Part shown: positions 30,276 to 39,121 of the stretch, piece by piece
Numbering within the stretch: position 1 is the first letter of the stretch
How the letters are laid out: each line of letters opens with the position of its first letter
Source: Rhizobium lentis
GTDB taxonomy: Bacteria > Pseudomonadota > Alphaproteobacteria > Rhizobiales > Rhizobiaceae
Direction of reading: 5' to 3'
DNA length: 64,000 nt
Assembly (NCBI RefSeq): GCF_014200175.1
Contig: NZ_JACHBD010000015.1
Coordinates: 33,908 to 97,907 of the forward strand
Notes under the pieces: model-generated
What the model saw: only the letters and a program-made list of their open reading frames with translations
The model's database searches: none
Told to the model about the DNA's origin: nothing
Position numbers and translations under genes: made by a program

Positions 30276-31940
30276 CTACATATTCGGATAGACCGGCCCC
30301 TCGCCGCCCTGCGGCGGCACCCAGTTGATGTTCTGGTTGGGGTCCTTGATGTCGCAGGTCTTGCAGTGCACGCAGTTCTGGGCGTTGATGACGAAGGTCT
30401 TGTCGCCGTCCTTCTCCACCCATTCATAGACGCCGGCCGGACAGTAGCGGGTCGACGGGCCGGCATAGATGCCGAGTTCGGAGCTCTTCTGCAGCGCCAT
30501 GTCCTTGACCTGCAGATGCACCGGCTGGTCTTCCTCGTGATTGGTGTTCGACAGGAACACCGAGGACAGACGGTCGAAGGTCAGCACGCCATCCGGCTTC
30601 GGATAGGCGATCGGCTTGTGCTGCGCGGCCGACTCCAGGCTTTCCGCATCGGTCTTGCCGTGTTTGAGCGTACCGAAGAAGGAAGAGCCGAACAGCGTGT
30701 TGGTCCACATGTCGAGACCGCCGAGCGCCACACCGAGCGCGGTGCCGAACTTCGACCACAGCGGCTTGACGTTCCTGACCCGCTTCAGGTCCTTGCCGAT
30801 GTCGCCCTGGCGCCAGTCGGTCTCGATCTCGACGACCTCGTCATGGCTGCGGCCTGATGCAATCGCCGCCGCCAGCTTCTCGGCCGCCAGCATGCCCGAC
30901 AGCACCGCATTGTGGCTGCCCTTGATGCGCGGCACGTTGACGAGACCGGCCGAACAGCCGATCAGCGCCCCGCCGGGGAAGGACAGCTTCGGCACCGACT
31001 GGTAGCCGCCTTCGGTGATGGCGCGCGCCCCATAGGACAGCCGCTTGCCACCCTCGAAAGTGCCGCGGATCGCCGGATGGGTCTTGAAGCGCTGGAATTC
31101 CTCGAACGGGTAGAGATAGGGGTTCTTGTAGTTGAGGTGGACGACGAAGCCGACCGCCACCAGATTGTCCTCCAGGTGATAGAGGAAGGAGCCGCCGCCG
31201 GTCTTCATGCCGAGCGGCCAGCCGAAGGAGTGCTGCACCAGGCCCTGTTTGTGGTGCTCCGGCTTGACCTGCCAGAGCTCCTTGATGCCGATGCCGAATT
31301 TCTGCGGCTCGCGATCCTTCTGCAGATCGAACTTGGCGATCAGCTGCTTGGCGAGCGAACCGCGCACGCCTTCGCCGATCAGCGTGTATTTGCCGCGCAG
31401 CTCCATGCCGCGGGTGTAGTTGGGGCCAGGCTCGCCGTTCTTCTCGATGCCCATGTCGCCGGTGGCAACGCCGATCACCGCGCCCTTGTCGTCGTAGAGC
31501 ACCTCGGTTGCGGCAAAGCCCGGATAGATCTCGACGCCGAGTTCTTCGGCTTTGCCGGCCAGCCAGCGACAGACATTGCCGAGCGAGACGATGTAGTTGC
31601 CGTGATTGTTCATCAGCGGCGGCATCATGAAATTCGGCAGGCGGATCGAGCCGGCCGGGCCGAGCAGCAGGAAATGATCCGCGGTGACTTCCGTCTTGAA
31701 GGGATGATCGGCCTCATCGCGCCAGCCGGGCAGCAGCCGGTCGATACCAACAGGGTCGACGACGGCGCCCGAGAGAATATGGGCGCCGACCTCGGCCCCC
31801 TTCTCCAGCACGACGACCGACAATTCGGGATTGACCTGCTTCAGCCGGATCGCCGCCGCAAGCCCGGCAGGGCCTGCTCCGACGATCACAACGTCGAATT
31901 CCATGCTCTCTCGACTATCGTCTGCGTGTTCTTCGGTCAT
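30276..31940 (-). CDS. etfQO: Electron transfer flavoprotein-ubiquinone oxidoreductase
   Basis: A 554-residue membrane-associated enzyme that passes electrons from reduced ETF to ubiquinone. It has the FAD-binding motif VVIVGAGPAGLAAAIRL, a second flavin segment (GCSAGLVNVPRIKGSHNA), and C-terminal cluster cysteines RYCPAGVYEW and NCVHCKTCDIKDPNQNINW for the 4Fe-4S centre. Acyl-CoA dehydrogenases such as the GcdH encoded upstream need ETF and this enzyme, so its place in the operon makes sense. Its codon use looks more like the housekeeping genes than that of its operon neighbours. Confidence 0.95.
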   Translation of the reverse strand: MTEEHADDSRESMEFDVVIVGAGPAGLAAAIRLKQVNPELSVVVLEKGAEVGAHILSGAVVDPVGIDRLLPGWRDEADHPFKTEVTADHFLLLGPAGSIRLPNFMMPPLMNNHGNYIVSLGNVCRWLAGKAEELGVEIYPGFAATEVLYDDKGAVIGVATGDMGIEKNGEPGPNYTRGMELRGKYTLIGEGVRGSLAKQLIAKFDLQKDREPQKFGIGIKELWQVKPEHHKQGLVQHSFGWPLGMKTGGGSFLYHLEDNLVAVGFVVHLNYKNPYLYPFEEFQRFKTHPAIRGTFEGGKRLSYGARAITEGGYQSVPKLSFPGGALIGCSAGLVNVPRIKGSHNAVLSGMLAAEKLAAAIASGRSHDEVVEIETDWRQGDIGKDLKRVRNVKPLWSKFGTALGVALGGLDMWTNTLFGSSFFGTLKHGKTDAESLESAAQHKPIAYPKPDGVLTFDRLSSVFLSNTNHEEDQPVHLQVKDMALQKSSELGIYAGPSTRYCPAGVYEWVEKDGDKTFVINAQNCVHCKTCDIKDPNQNINWVPPQGGEGPVYPNM

Positions 31941-31980
31941 GATGAATGCCTGATAAATCTCGATATTGGAAAGGATGGGA

Positions 31981-32868
31981 TCAGCGCGTTGGCCGGGCCG
32001 GAACGTAGCTGTAGTCGTAGAACCCGCGTTGCGCCTTACGGCCGAGCCAGCCGGCTTCGACATATTTGACCAGCAGCGGGCACGGGCGGTACTTGCTGTC
32101 AGCCAGCCCCTCATGAAGGACCTGCATGATGGAAAGGCATGTGTCCAAACCGATGAAGTCGGCCAATTCGAGCGGCCCCATCGGATGATTAGCGCCAAGC
32201 TTCATGCCGGTGTCTATGGCTTCCACGTTTCCGACACCCTCATACAGGGTGTAGATCGCTTCGTTGATCATGGGGATGAGAACGCGGTTTACGATGAAAG
32301 CCGGAAAATCCTCGGAGACAGTGACGGTCTTGCCGATGGACTCGGCAAAAGCCTTAGCTGTAGCGAAGGTCTCTTGATCCGTTCCGATGCCGCGAACCAG
32401 CTCGACCAGCTTCATAACCGGTACGGGATTCATGAAGTGTATCCCTATAAAACGATTGGGTCTGTCGGTTGACGCGGCGAGCCGCGTTATGGAGAGCGAC
32501 GATGTGTTCGTCGCCAGGATCGCGTCGGGCTTGAGGACGGTGCATACCTCGGCAAAGACCTTCCTCTTGATGCCTTCATTCTCGCTAACAGCCTCGACGA
32601 CCAAGTCGGCGCTCGCCAAATCCGGAAGGGAAAAAGCTCCCTTTATGCGTAAGATCGCCTGCTCAGCCGCCTCGCCCGGCATTTTGCCGGTTTCGCCCTG
32701 ACGTCTGAAATATCCGGCACTTGCTTCGATGCTCGCACGGACTCGATTTTTATCGAGATCGTAGATCAAAGCCTCATAGCCATGTTTCGCTAAAACTTCC
32801 GCGATCCCAGTCCCCATCTGGCCGGCGCCAATGACGGCGACGGTCGAAATCTTATTCGCTTTAGGCAT
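31981..32868 (-). CDS. 3-hydroxybutyryl-CoA dehydrogenase family protein
   Basis: A 295-residue NAD-dependent 3-hydroxyacyl-CoA dehydrogenase. The Rossmann motif is VAVIGAGQMGTGIAEVLAKH, the catalytic His lies in GIHFMNPVPVMKLVEL with the preceding ATNTSSLSIT, and the C-terminal domain has NHPMGPLELADFIGLDTCL. It should oxidise (S)-3-hydroxybutyryl-CoA to acetoacetyl-CoA, the step after hydration of the crotonyl-CoA made by GcdH. A dedicated crotonase is not in the window. The ATG at 32868 follows GAGAGG. Confidence 0.9.
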   Translation of the reverse strand: MPKANKISTVAVIGAGQMGTGIAEVLAKHGYEALIYDLDKNRVRASIEASAGYFRRQGETGKMPGEAAEQAILRIKGAFSLPDLASADLVVEAVSENEGIKRKVFAEVCTVLKPDAILATNTSSLSITRLAASTDRPNRFIGIHFMNPVPVMKLVELVRGIGTDQETFATAKAFAESIGKTVTVSEDFPAFIVNRVLIPMINEAIYTLYEGVGNVEAIDTGMKLGANHPMGPLELADFIGLDTCLSIMQVLHEGLADSKYRPCPLLVKYVEAGWLGRKAQRGFYDYSYVPARPTR

Positions 32869-32926
32869 GCGGCCTCTCGGTGATGCGTAGGTTGAAGGAC
32901 GATCTGCGCCGAACAGGCGATGGAAA

Positions 32927-34111
32927 TTAGAAGAACGCCTGGAGGCCCGTCTGCGCCCGCCCAAGGATCAAAGCATGGACGTCGTGGGTGCCCTCATATG
33001 TGTTGACCGTCTCCAAATTCTGCGCGTGGCGCATGACATGGTATTCGATCTGAATGCCGTTGCCGCCATGCATGTCCCGGGCCTGCCGCGCGATATCAAG
33101 CGCCTTACCGCAGTTGTTGCGCTTGACGAGCGAGACCATTTCCGGAGCCATCCTGTGCTCATCCATCAGGCGGCCGACGCGAAGCGAGCCCTGCAGTCCG
33201 AGCGTGATCTCGGTCATCATGTCGGCGAGCTTCTTCTGATAAAGCTGCATCCCTGCAAGGGGTTTGCCGAACTGCTTGCGATCCAGACCGTATTGACGAG
33301 CGCGGAACCAGCAGTCCTCGGCCGCGCCCATGACACCCCAGGAGATGCCGTAACGGGCCCGGTTGAGACAGCCGAAGGGTCCCTTGAGACCGGAAACGCC
33401 GGGCAAAAGCGCATCTTCGGTGACTTCAACGCCGTCCATTACGATTTCACCGGTGATCGAGGCACGCAGCGAAAGCTTGCCCCCGATCTTCGGGGCCGAA
33501 AGGCCCTTCATACCCTTTTCGAGAACGAAGCCGCGTATTTCGTTGTTGTGGGCCTCCGACTTTGCCCAGACGACGAAGACATCGGCAATCGGCGAGTTCG
33601 AGATCCACATCTTCGAGCCGCGCAATCGGTAGCCGCCGGCGATTTTCTCGGCGCGGGTCTTCATGCCGCCCGGATCGGAGCCGGCGTCGGGCTCTGTCAG
33701 GCCGAAGCAGCCGATCAGATCACCCGAGACGAGGCCCGGCAGATATTTCTTCTTCTGCTCGTCGGAGCCGTAGGCGAAGATCGGGTAAATGACCAACGAG
33801 GACTGCACGCTCATCATCGAGCGATATCCGGAGTCGATACGCTCGACCTCGCGAGCGATCAGTCCATAAGCGACATAGGATGCGTTCGCGGCCCCGTACT
33901 CCTCCGGCAGCGTGACACCGAGAAGGCCGGTCTGCCCCATCAACTTGAACAGCTCCGGGTCGGTCGCTTCTTCGAGATAGGCGTCGTGGATGCGCGGCAA
34001 GAGTTCGGATTCTGCGAAAGCCGCGGCGGATTCGCGGATCATCCGCTCATCTTCGGTCAGCTGGTAATCAAGCAAAAAGGGGTCATTCCAAGAAAAGGCC
34101 AAGATCGTCAT
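32927..34111 (-). CDS. gcdH: Glutaryl-CoA dehydrogenase
   Basis: Oxidatively decarboxylates glutaryl-CoA to crotonyl-CoA, passing electrons to ETF. The 394-residue acyl-CoA dehydrogenase has CFGLTEPDAGSDPGGMKT, WISNSPIADVFVVWAK and the catalytic Glu in NTYEGTHDVHALILGRAQTG, the GCDH-type C-terminus. It heads the minus-strand operon toward the CoA-transferase. The start has GGGAGG. LysR at 34218 is divergent, as gcdR is in pseudomonads. Confidence 0.92.
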   Translation of the reverse strand: MTILAFSWNDPFLLDYQLTEDERMIRESAAAFAESELLPRIHDAYLEEATDPELFKLMGQTGLLGVTLPEEYGAANASYVAYGLIAREVERIDSGYRSMMSVQSSLVIYPIFAYGSDEQKKKYLPGLVSGDLIGCFGLTEPDAGSDPGGMKTRAEKIAGGYRLRGSKMWISNSPIADVFVVWAKSEAHNNEIRGFVLEKGMKGLSAPKIGGKLSLRASITGEIVMDGVEVTEDALLPGVSGLKGPFGCLNRARYGISWGVMGAAEDCWFRARQYGLDRKQFGKPLAGMQLYQKKLADMMTEITLGLQGSLRVGRLMDEHRMAPEMVSLVKRNNCGKALDIARQARDMHGGNGIQIEYHVMRHAQNLETVNTYEGTHDVHALILGRAQTGLQAFF

Positions 34112-34200
34112 CCTCCCGTTGAGGTTTTCGCAGTTCGATTTGATGGAATTAGAACCGCTTTTCCGCGACTGGGAAAGCGAGGTTTACTCATCGGCCTATG

Positions 34201-34216
34201 AGCTATAGTAATAGCT
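34201..34216. promoter_or_regulatory. Inverted repeat in the gcdH/LysR divergent region
   Basis: AGCTAT and ATAGCT separated by AGTA form a perfect 16-base inverted repeat that ends one base before the LysR start codon. The size and position suit a LysR-type regulator site controlling its own gene and the gcdH operon. Confidence 0.5.
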
Positions 34217-34217
34217 T

Positions 34218-35132
34218 ATGGCAAACCTCTCGCGAAGACTCCTTCCCTCGACCTCCGCTCTCGCGGCTTTCGATTCCGTCGCGCGGCTGAGCACTTTTTC
34301 TGCCGCGGCTGAGGAGCTTTCCCTCACGCAAGGAGCAATCAGCCGACAGATCGCCGCGCTGGAGGAGCAACTGGGCGTTTTGCTGTTCGAGCGTACCAGC
34401 CGCGGCGTCATTCTCACAGAGGCCGGCACCGATTATGCGCGGGCTATTGCCGGCGCTTTGGCGGAAATCCGCTCTGCTTCACTGCAGGCCATGACCAAAC
34501 AGCATAACGATCAGCTCAATCTCGCCATCTTGCCAACATTCGGCACGCGCTGGCTGATGCCGCGTATTCCCCGGTTTGTCGCCAGACATCCGGAGATCAC
34601 ACTGAACTTCGCGACGCGCATCGGGCTATTCGATTTCGACCGCGACGACATCGATATGGCGATCCATATCGGCCAGCCTGATTGGCCCGGTGCGGAAAGC
34701 ACATTTCTGATGGAGGAGATGGTAGCACCGGTCGCCTCCCCGTCTTTTCTGAGTTCGCATCCCATCTTGAAGGCTGAGGATCTGCTACGCCTTCCGCTGC
34801 TGCAGATGGCATCGCGGCCGGGAGCCTGGAGCCACTTCTTCGAGAGCCTCCAGGTCAGCGGCGCCCCATCGCAGGCGATGCGGTTCGAACAGTTCAGCAG
34901 CGTGGCACAAGCCTGCATTGCCGGGCTGGGGCTCGCTTTGATGCCGCTTTTCCTTATCGACTCCGAGCTTGCAAATGGCCAGCTCGCTCAAGCCTTCCCG
35001 CATCAGGTCAAAAGCCCCAGCGCCTACTATGCGGTGGCGCCGCTCAGCAGGAAGGATTTCCGTCCTGTCGCGGCGTTTCGCGCATGGCTTCTGGAAGAAG
35101 TCGCGCATTACCAGAAAGGCATTGCCGGTTGA
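34218..35132 (+). CDS. LysR-family regulator (GcvA-like), probable regulator of the glutarate operon
   Basis: A 304-residue LysR-type regulator. The winged helix-turn-helix is near the N-terminus: FSAAAEELSLTQGAISRQIA, followed by LEEQLGVLLFERTSRGVILT. The C-terminal half is the periplasmic-binding-like effector domain. It is divergent from gcdH, the arrangement of GcdR with gcdHG in Pseudomonas, so glutarate or glutaryl-CoA is a guess for its signal. No ribosome binding site precedes the ATG; the inverted repeat takes its place, so translation may be leaderless. Confidence 0.87.
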   Translation: MANLSRRLLPSTSALAAFDSVARLSTFSAAAEELSLTQGAISRQIAALEEQLGVLLFERTSRGVILTEAGTDYARAIAGALAEIRSASLQAMTKQHNDQLNLAILPTFGTRWLMPRIPRFVARHPEITLNFATRIGLFDFDRDDIDMAIHIGQPDWPGAESTFLMEEMVAPVASPSFLSSHPILKAEDLLRLPLLQMASRPGAWSHFFESLQVSGAPSQAMRFEQFSSVAQACIAGLGLALMPLFLIDSELANGQLAQAFPHQVKSPSAYYAVAPLSRKDFRPVAAFRAWLLEEVAHYQKGIAG

Positions 35133-35239
35133 TGCAGCAATGCGGTTGCAATAGCAGCCTGTAATACGCGCCCATTCGACCGTTCACTCATGCCCGATTG
35201 CACGCGTTCTTGACTCTTCAGCCAAATCCTGCCAGCCTA

Positions 35240-35253
35240 TGCTAACGTTAGCA
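35240..35253 (+). promoter_or_regulatory. LacI-type operator before ppc
   Basis: Perfect palindrome TGCTAACGTTAGCA, 41 bases upstream of the ppc start. TATGCT (35238-35243) overlaps it and would serve as -10. TTGACT at 35210-35215 lies upstream at a rather long spacing (22). Binding should block transcription. Regulator: probably the LacI-family protein encoded at 50044. Confidence 0.75.
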
Positions 35254-35294
35254 CAAGGAATAGGCATTTGCATCTTCAATTGAGGAAAGCAGGC

Positions 35295-38048
35295 ATGCAG
35301 GGAAGACGCCTGACGGCCAGAGCCTTGGTCAAAGACGTTCGGCTTCTCGGCCGACTGTTGTGTGAGGCTATTGAGGCCAGCGACGGCAAAGAGGTCCGCG
35401 AGATTGTGGAACAGGTCCGCAGTCTGTCGGCGACAGGCCGCAGAAAGACCAGCCCGCGTTTGAACGACAATCTTGCTCCCTTCTGCGCCGGCATGCCTCC
35501 GCGCACTCTGAAGCGCGTGGTCCGCGCGTTCAGCCAGTTCTCTCAGCTCGTGAACATCGCAGAAGACGCTCATCACGCCAGAGCGCAGCGCCTCAGCATC
35601 GTCGATGGCGAACCTGCCATGCCGGGGACGATTGCCAGATCGCTTTCCGTTCTGGCTGCCGCCGGGATAGAGGCGGAAGATGTCTGCAACCTGCTTTCTG
35701 AAGCTGTGGTCTCGCCTGTATTTACAGCGCACCCGACCGAGGTTCGGCGCAAGAGCGTTATCGACATCGAGCAGGAGCTTGCACGATGCTTGAGCCGGCT
35801 CGACCAGGCCGGCCTGACTGCGCAGGAAGTGGATCGATATCAGGAAGATTTGGAAAGAGCGACGACCACGCTTTGGCAAACGAACAGCTTGCGAGGACGG
35901 AAATTGCAGGTCGTGGATGAAATCCTCAACGGCCTGTCCTACTATGACAGCACGATTTTCCATGTTATCCCGGAAGTTTATGAGGATCTCGAAAATCAAC
36001 TTCGAGGCTCACCCTGGAGGTTTGGCCAGGACGCGCTGCCGCCATTCCTGCGCATGGGTTCCTGGATCGGCGGCGACCGGGATGGCAACCCTTATGTCAA
36101 TGGCGAGACACTGAAGGAGGCGCTCCGGCTGCAGAGCGAGAGGGTTTTTTCTTTCTATCTCGGCGAGCTGCACAGCCTTGGCGCCGAACTTTCCTTGGAT
36201 GATCGGTATGTAAAAGTCTCGCGGGACCTTCAGCGCCTCGCCACTGACTCTCCCGATAGATCGGAGCAGCGCCGGCACGAGCCATATCGCCTTGCGATTT
36301 CAGGCATCTATGCTCGCCTGGCGGCCACGGCCCGCAAATTCGGCAGCATGGAATTGGTTCGTGAGCCTGTAGCCGCCGCCCCCTCCTACAGGAGCCCCGC
36401 CGAATTCGCCGAAGACCTGGCGACGATCAGCAAATCCCTGATAACCAATAGCGCAGAAAAGATCGCCGCTGGAAAACTGCGCAGCCTCCAACGCGCCATA
36501 GAAGTCTTCGGCTTTCACCTTGTCAGCCTCGATTTGAGACAGAATTCGGAGATTCACGAGCGGGTCGTTCATGAGCTTTTCGAGAAGGTGCGCCCCGGCA
36601 CAGGCTACGAGGCGCTCGCCGAGAGCGACAAGATCCGCTTGCTCACCGAGGAACTTCGGTCGTCCCAGCTGCTGGTTACACCGCTTAAGACCTATTCGCC
36701 CGAGACGATGTCGGAGCTTTCCGTTCTGCGTGAAGCCGCCGAAGCCCATAAGCGCTATGGCCGCGCCAGCATCCCGAATTACATCATCTCGAAGGCCGGA
36801 AGCCCTTCCGACCTTCTGGAGGTCATGGTTCTGTTCCGGGAGGTGGGGCTGTTCCGGCCCGATGAACCCGAAGCAGCCTCCGTCAACATCATACCGCTTT
36901 TCGAAACGATCTCGGACCTTCGAAACTCGCATGACGTGATGCAGACAGTTTTGGCCATCGAAGCCTATCGGGCGTACCTGGGCTCACTCGGCGGCAAACA
37001 GGAGATCATGCTCGGCTATTCCGACAGCAACAAGGATGGCGGTTATCTGACGTCGGGATGGGAACTCTATAAGGCAGAGATGGCCTTCATTCAGCTCTTC
37101 GAACGTGAAGGTATCCGCCTCACCCTGTTTCACGGCCGCGGCGGTTCCGTCGGACGCGGCGGCGGCCCAAGCTATGAGGCCATCACCGCCCTGCCCCCCG
37201 GCGCCGTTGCCGGCTCGATCCGGCTGACCGAGCAAGGCGAAGTCATTGCAGCGAAATATTCCAATCCGGCACTCGGTCGCCGAAATCTCGAACTGCTGAT
37301 CGCCGCGACCCTAGAAGCGTCTTTGCTGCCTTCCGACGCACAAGAACCGGATCCCGAATATCTCGGCGCCATGGAGAAGCTGTCGGACCTGGCCTTTGGT
37401 GTCTATCGCTCTTTGGTCTACGAAACCGAGGGATTTGAACGGTTTTTCTGGGAAACCACGATCATTGGCGAAATCGCAAAACTAAACATTGGCAGCCGCC
37501 CGGCCTCACGCAGTTCGTCCCGTCGCATCGAAGACCTTCGTGCGATACCATGGGTATTCGGCTGGTCGCAAAGCCGCATCATGCTGCCGGGCTGGTTTGG
37601 ATTTGGCTCGGCCGTCGGACAGTGGCTGGCCGGAGACCCCGACGGATTGCAAACCCTTCAAAGGATGCATCGGGACTGGCCTTTCTTCCAGACGCTGATC
37701 GCCAACATGGAGATGGTGCTTGCCAAAACCAATATGGCGATCGCGGCGCGGTACGTGGACCTCACCCATGACACATCCGCCCACGAGAAAATCTTCGCGC
37801 GCATAAAAGACGAATGGGAAGCGACGACGGCCGCACTATTCGGCATAACGGACCAGACCTCGCTCCTGGAGAACAATCCGGCGCTGAAGCACTCGATCCA
37901 TCATCGCTTTCCATGCCTCGATCCGCTGAACCACATGCAGATCGACCTTCTGCGCCGCCATCGTGCAGGAGAACGAGATCAGGACACGGAAGAGGCGCTG
38001 CATCTGACCATCAACGGAATCGCCGCAGGGCTGCGAAACAGTGGGTAG
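35295..38048 (+). CDS. ppc: Phosphoenolpyruvate carboxylase
   Basis: Fixes bicarbonate onto PEP to give oxaloacetate. The 917-residue protein has all main motifs: VFTAHPTEVRRKS with the catalytic His, GSWIGGDRDGNPYVNG, LGYSDSNKDGGYLTSGWEL, the Gly-rich loop LFHGRGGSVGRGGGPS and C-terminal LTINGIAAGLRNSG. The start at ATG 35295 has GAGGAAAG; the frame is open from a TTG at 35268. It is preceded by the TGCTAACGTTAGCA operator and followed by a terminator, so it is a single-gene unit of the catabolic regulon, not a housekeeping copy. It would send PEP from the pathway into the TCA cycle. Confidence 0.95.
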   Translation: MQGRRLTARALVKDVRLLGRLLCEAIEASDGKEVREIVEQVRSLSATGRRKTSPRLNDNLAPFCAGMPPRTLKRVVRAFSQFSQLVNIAEDAHHARAQRLSIVDGEPAMPGTIARSLSVLAAAGIEAEDVCNLLSEAVVSPVFTAHPTEVRRKSVIDIEQELARCLSRLDQAGLTAQEVDRYQEDLERATTTLWQTNSLRGRKLQVVDEILNGLSYYDSTIFHVIPEVYEDLENQLRGSPWRFGQDALPPFLRMGSWIGGDRDGNPYVNGETLKEALRLQSERVFSFYLGELHSLGAELSLDDRYVKVSRDLQRLATDSPDRSEQRRHEPYRLAISGIYARLAATARKFGSMELVREPVAAAPSYRSPAEFAEDLATISKSLITNSAEKIAAGKLRSLQRAIEVFGFHLVSLDLRQNSEIHERVVHELFEKVRPGTGYEALAESDKIRLLTEELRSSQLLVTPLKTYSPETMSELSVLREAAEAHKRYGRASIPNYIISKAGSPSDLLEVMVLFREVGLFRPDEPEAASVNIIPLFETISDLRNSHDVMQTVLAIEAYRAYLGSLGGKQEIMLGYSDSNKDGGYLTSGWELYKAEMAFIQLFEREGIRLTLFHGRGGSVGRGGGPSYEAITALPPGAVAGSIRLTEQGEVIAAKYSNPALGRRNLELLIAATLEASLLPSDAQEPDPEYLGAMEKLSDLAFGVYRSLVYETEGFERFFWETTIIGEIAKLNIGSRPASRSSSRRIEDLRAIPWVFGWSQSRIMLPGWFGFGSAVGQWLAGDPDGLQTLQRMHRDWPFFQTLIANMEMVLAKTNMAIAARYVDLTHDTSAHEKIFARIKDEWEATTAALFGITDQTSLLENNPALKHSIHHRFPCLDPLNHMQIDLLRRHRAGERDQDTEEALHLTINGIAAGLRNSG

Positions 38049-38050
38049 CA

Positions 38051-38085
38051 CGCCGCCGAAGCAGGCGGCGCAAGCTTATTTTTTC
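38051..38085 (+). terminator. Rho-independent terminator after ppc
   Basis: CGCCGCC (38051-38057), loop GAAGCA, GGCGGCG (38064-38070), then CAAGCTTATTTTTTC. It starts 3 bases after the ppc stop and separates ppc from the next operator-controlled unit. Confidence 0.85.
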
Positions 38086-38106
38086 TTGACCTTGGCGAAA
38101 TTATTG

Positions 38107-38120
38107 CGCTAACGTTTGCG
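38107..38120 (+). promoter_or_regulatory. LacI-type operator before the hydroxyacid dehydrogenase gene
   Basis: CGCTAACGTTTGCG, 11 of 14 matches to TGCTAACGTTAGCA and itself nearly palindromic. TTGACC (38086-38091) lies 15 bases upstream, so the site covers the -10 region. The dehydrogenase start codon is 17 bases downstream. Confidence 0.7.
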
Positions 38121-38137
38121 CAAACTGGGAGGAAATC

Positions 38138-39100
38138 ATGACACGGACCGTGCTGTTGACGGACTACGCCTGGCCGGATGACAAGGTGGAGCGGGAGGTG
38201 ATCGAGAGGGCTGGATTTGTCCTCATCAGCGGCCCTGCCGAGCCGTTGCCCTCTGCCGACATCGACGCTTTGACTGCAGAGCATCGGCCACACGCCATCC
38301 TGACCTGCTGGGCCCAGGTCAGCGAGAGGGCCATCGCTGCATCCCCCAACCTCAAGATCGTCGCCCGCCTCGGAGTAGGCCTGGACAATATTGCAGTCGA
38401 TGCGGCGACCGAGCAAGGAATTTGGGTTACGAACGTTCCCGACTATTGCGTCGCAGAAGTGTCCGACCACGCAATCGGTTTTGCAATTGCCTGGGCCCGC
38501 GGCCTGATCCACTTCGATCGCGAAGTTCGCGAAGGCCGCTGGGACCCCGCTTCGGCAAATCTCCGTAGGCTTTCCGAGTTGACCTGCGGCATCATTGGCT
38601 TCGGTCGCATCGGCCGCGCGACGGCGGCAAAGATGCAGGCGCTCGGATGCCGCGTGGTGGCGCACGATCCCCATGCCTCCAATGTCCCCGCAGATGTGGA
38701 GCTTGCCGACTTCGATACGCTTCTGGCCAAGAGCGATATCGTCATTGTCCATGCGCCGCTTTCGCCGGCGACGCGTCATCTGATCAACAAGGACGCCATC
38801 TCGAAGATGCGTCGCGGAAGTCTGCTGATCAACGTCAGCCGGGGCGGCGTCGTGGATACTGCCGCGGTGATCGAGGGCTTGGCCTCCGGCATTCTGAGCG
38901 GTGTCGGCCTTGATGTGCTCGAGGATGAACCACGCGTTCCTCCGGAGCTGATTGCTCACCCGGGCGCGATGATCACGCCGCATGTCGCCTTCTCCTCGGA
39001 CGCTTCGCTGATCGAACTGCGTCGCCGGGCGGCGGAGGAAGTCGTCAGGGTTCTTTCCGGAGAGATGCCCGAACAACCCCGCAACAGCCTCCGCCGCTAA
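38138..39100 (+). CDS. D-isomer-specific 2-hydroxyacid dehydrogenase (hydroxypyruvate reductase-like)
   Basis: A 320-residue NAD(P)-dependent 2-hydroxyacid dehydrogenase. The Rossmann motif is IIGFGRIGRATAAKMQALG; catalytic Arg is in NVSRGGVVDTAAV, Glu in DVLEDEPRVPP and His in MITPHVAFSS. Members reduce glyoxylate, hydroxypyruvate or similar 2-keto acids, or oxidise phosphoglycerate; the short length without an ACT domain argues against SerA. The start has GGGAGGAAATC ahead of it. The kinase gene follows 21 bases later, so product and kinase substrate may be the same compound (for example D-glycerate). Confidence 0.88.
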   Translation: MTRTVLLTDYAWPDDKVEREVIERAGFVLISGPAEPLPSADIDALTAEHRPHAILTCWAQVSERAIAASPNLKIVARLGVGLDNIAVDAATEQGIWVTNVPDYCVAEVSDHAIGFAIAWARGLIHFDREVREGRWDPASANLRRLSELTCGIIGFGRIGRATAAKMQALGCRVVAHDPHASNVPADVELADFDTLLAKSDIVIVHAPLSPATRHLINKDAISKMRRGSLLINVSRGGVVDTAAVIEGLASGILSGVGLDVLEDEPRVPPELIAHPGAMITPHVAFSSDASLIELRRRAAEEVVRVLSGEMPEQPRNSLRR

Positions 39101-39121
39101 TGCCGCAAGGACGATGATTTT

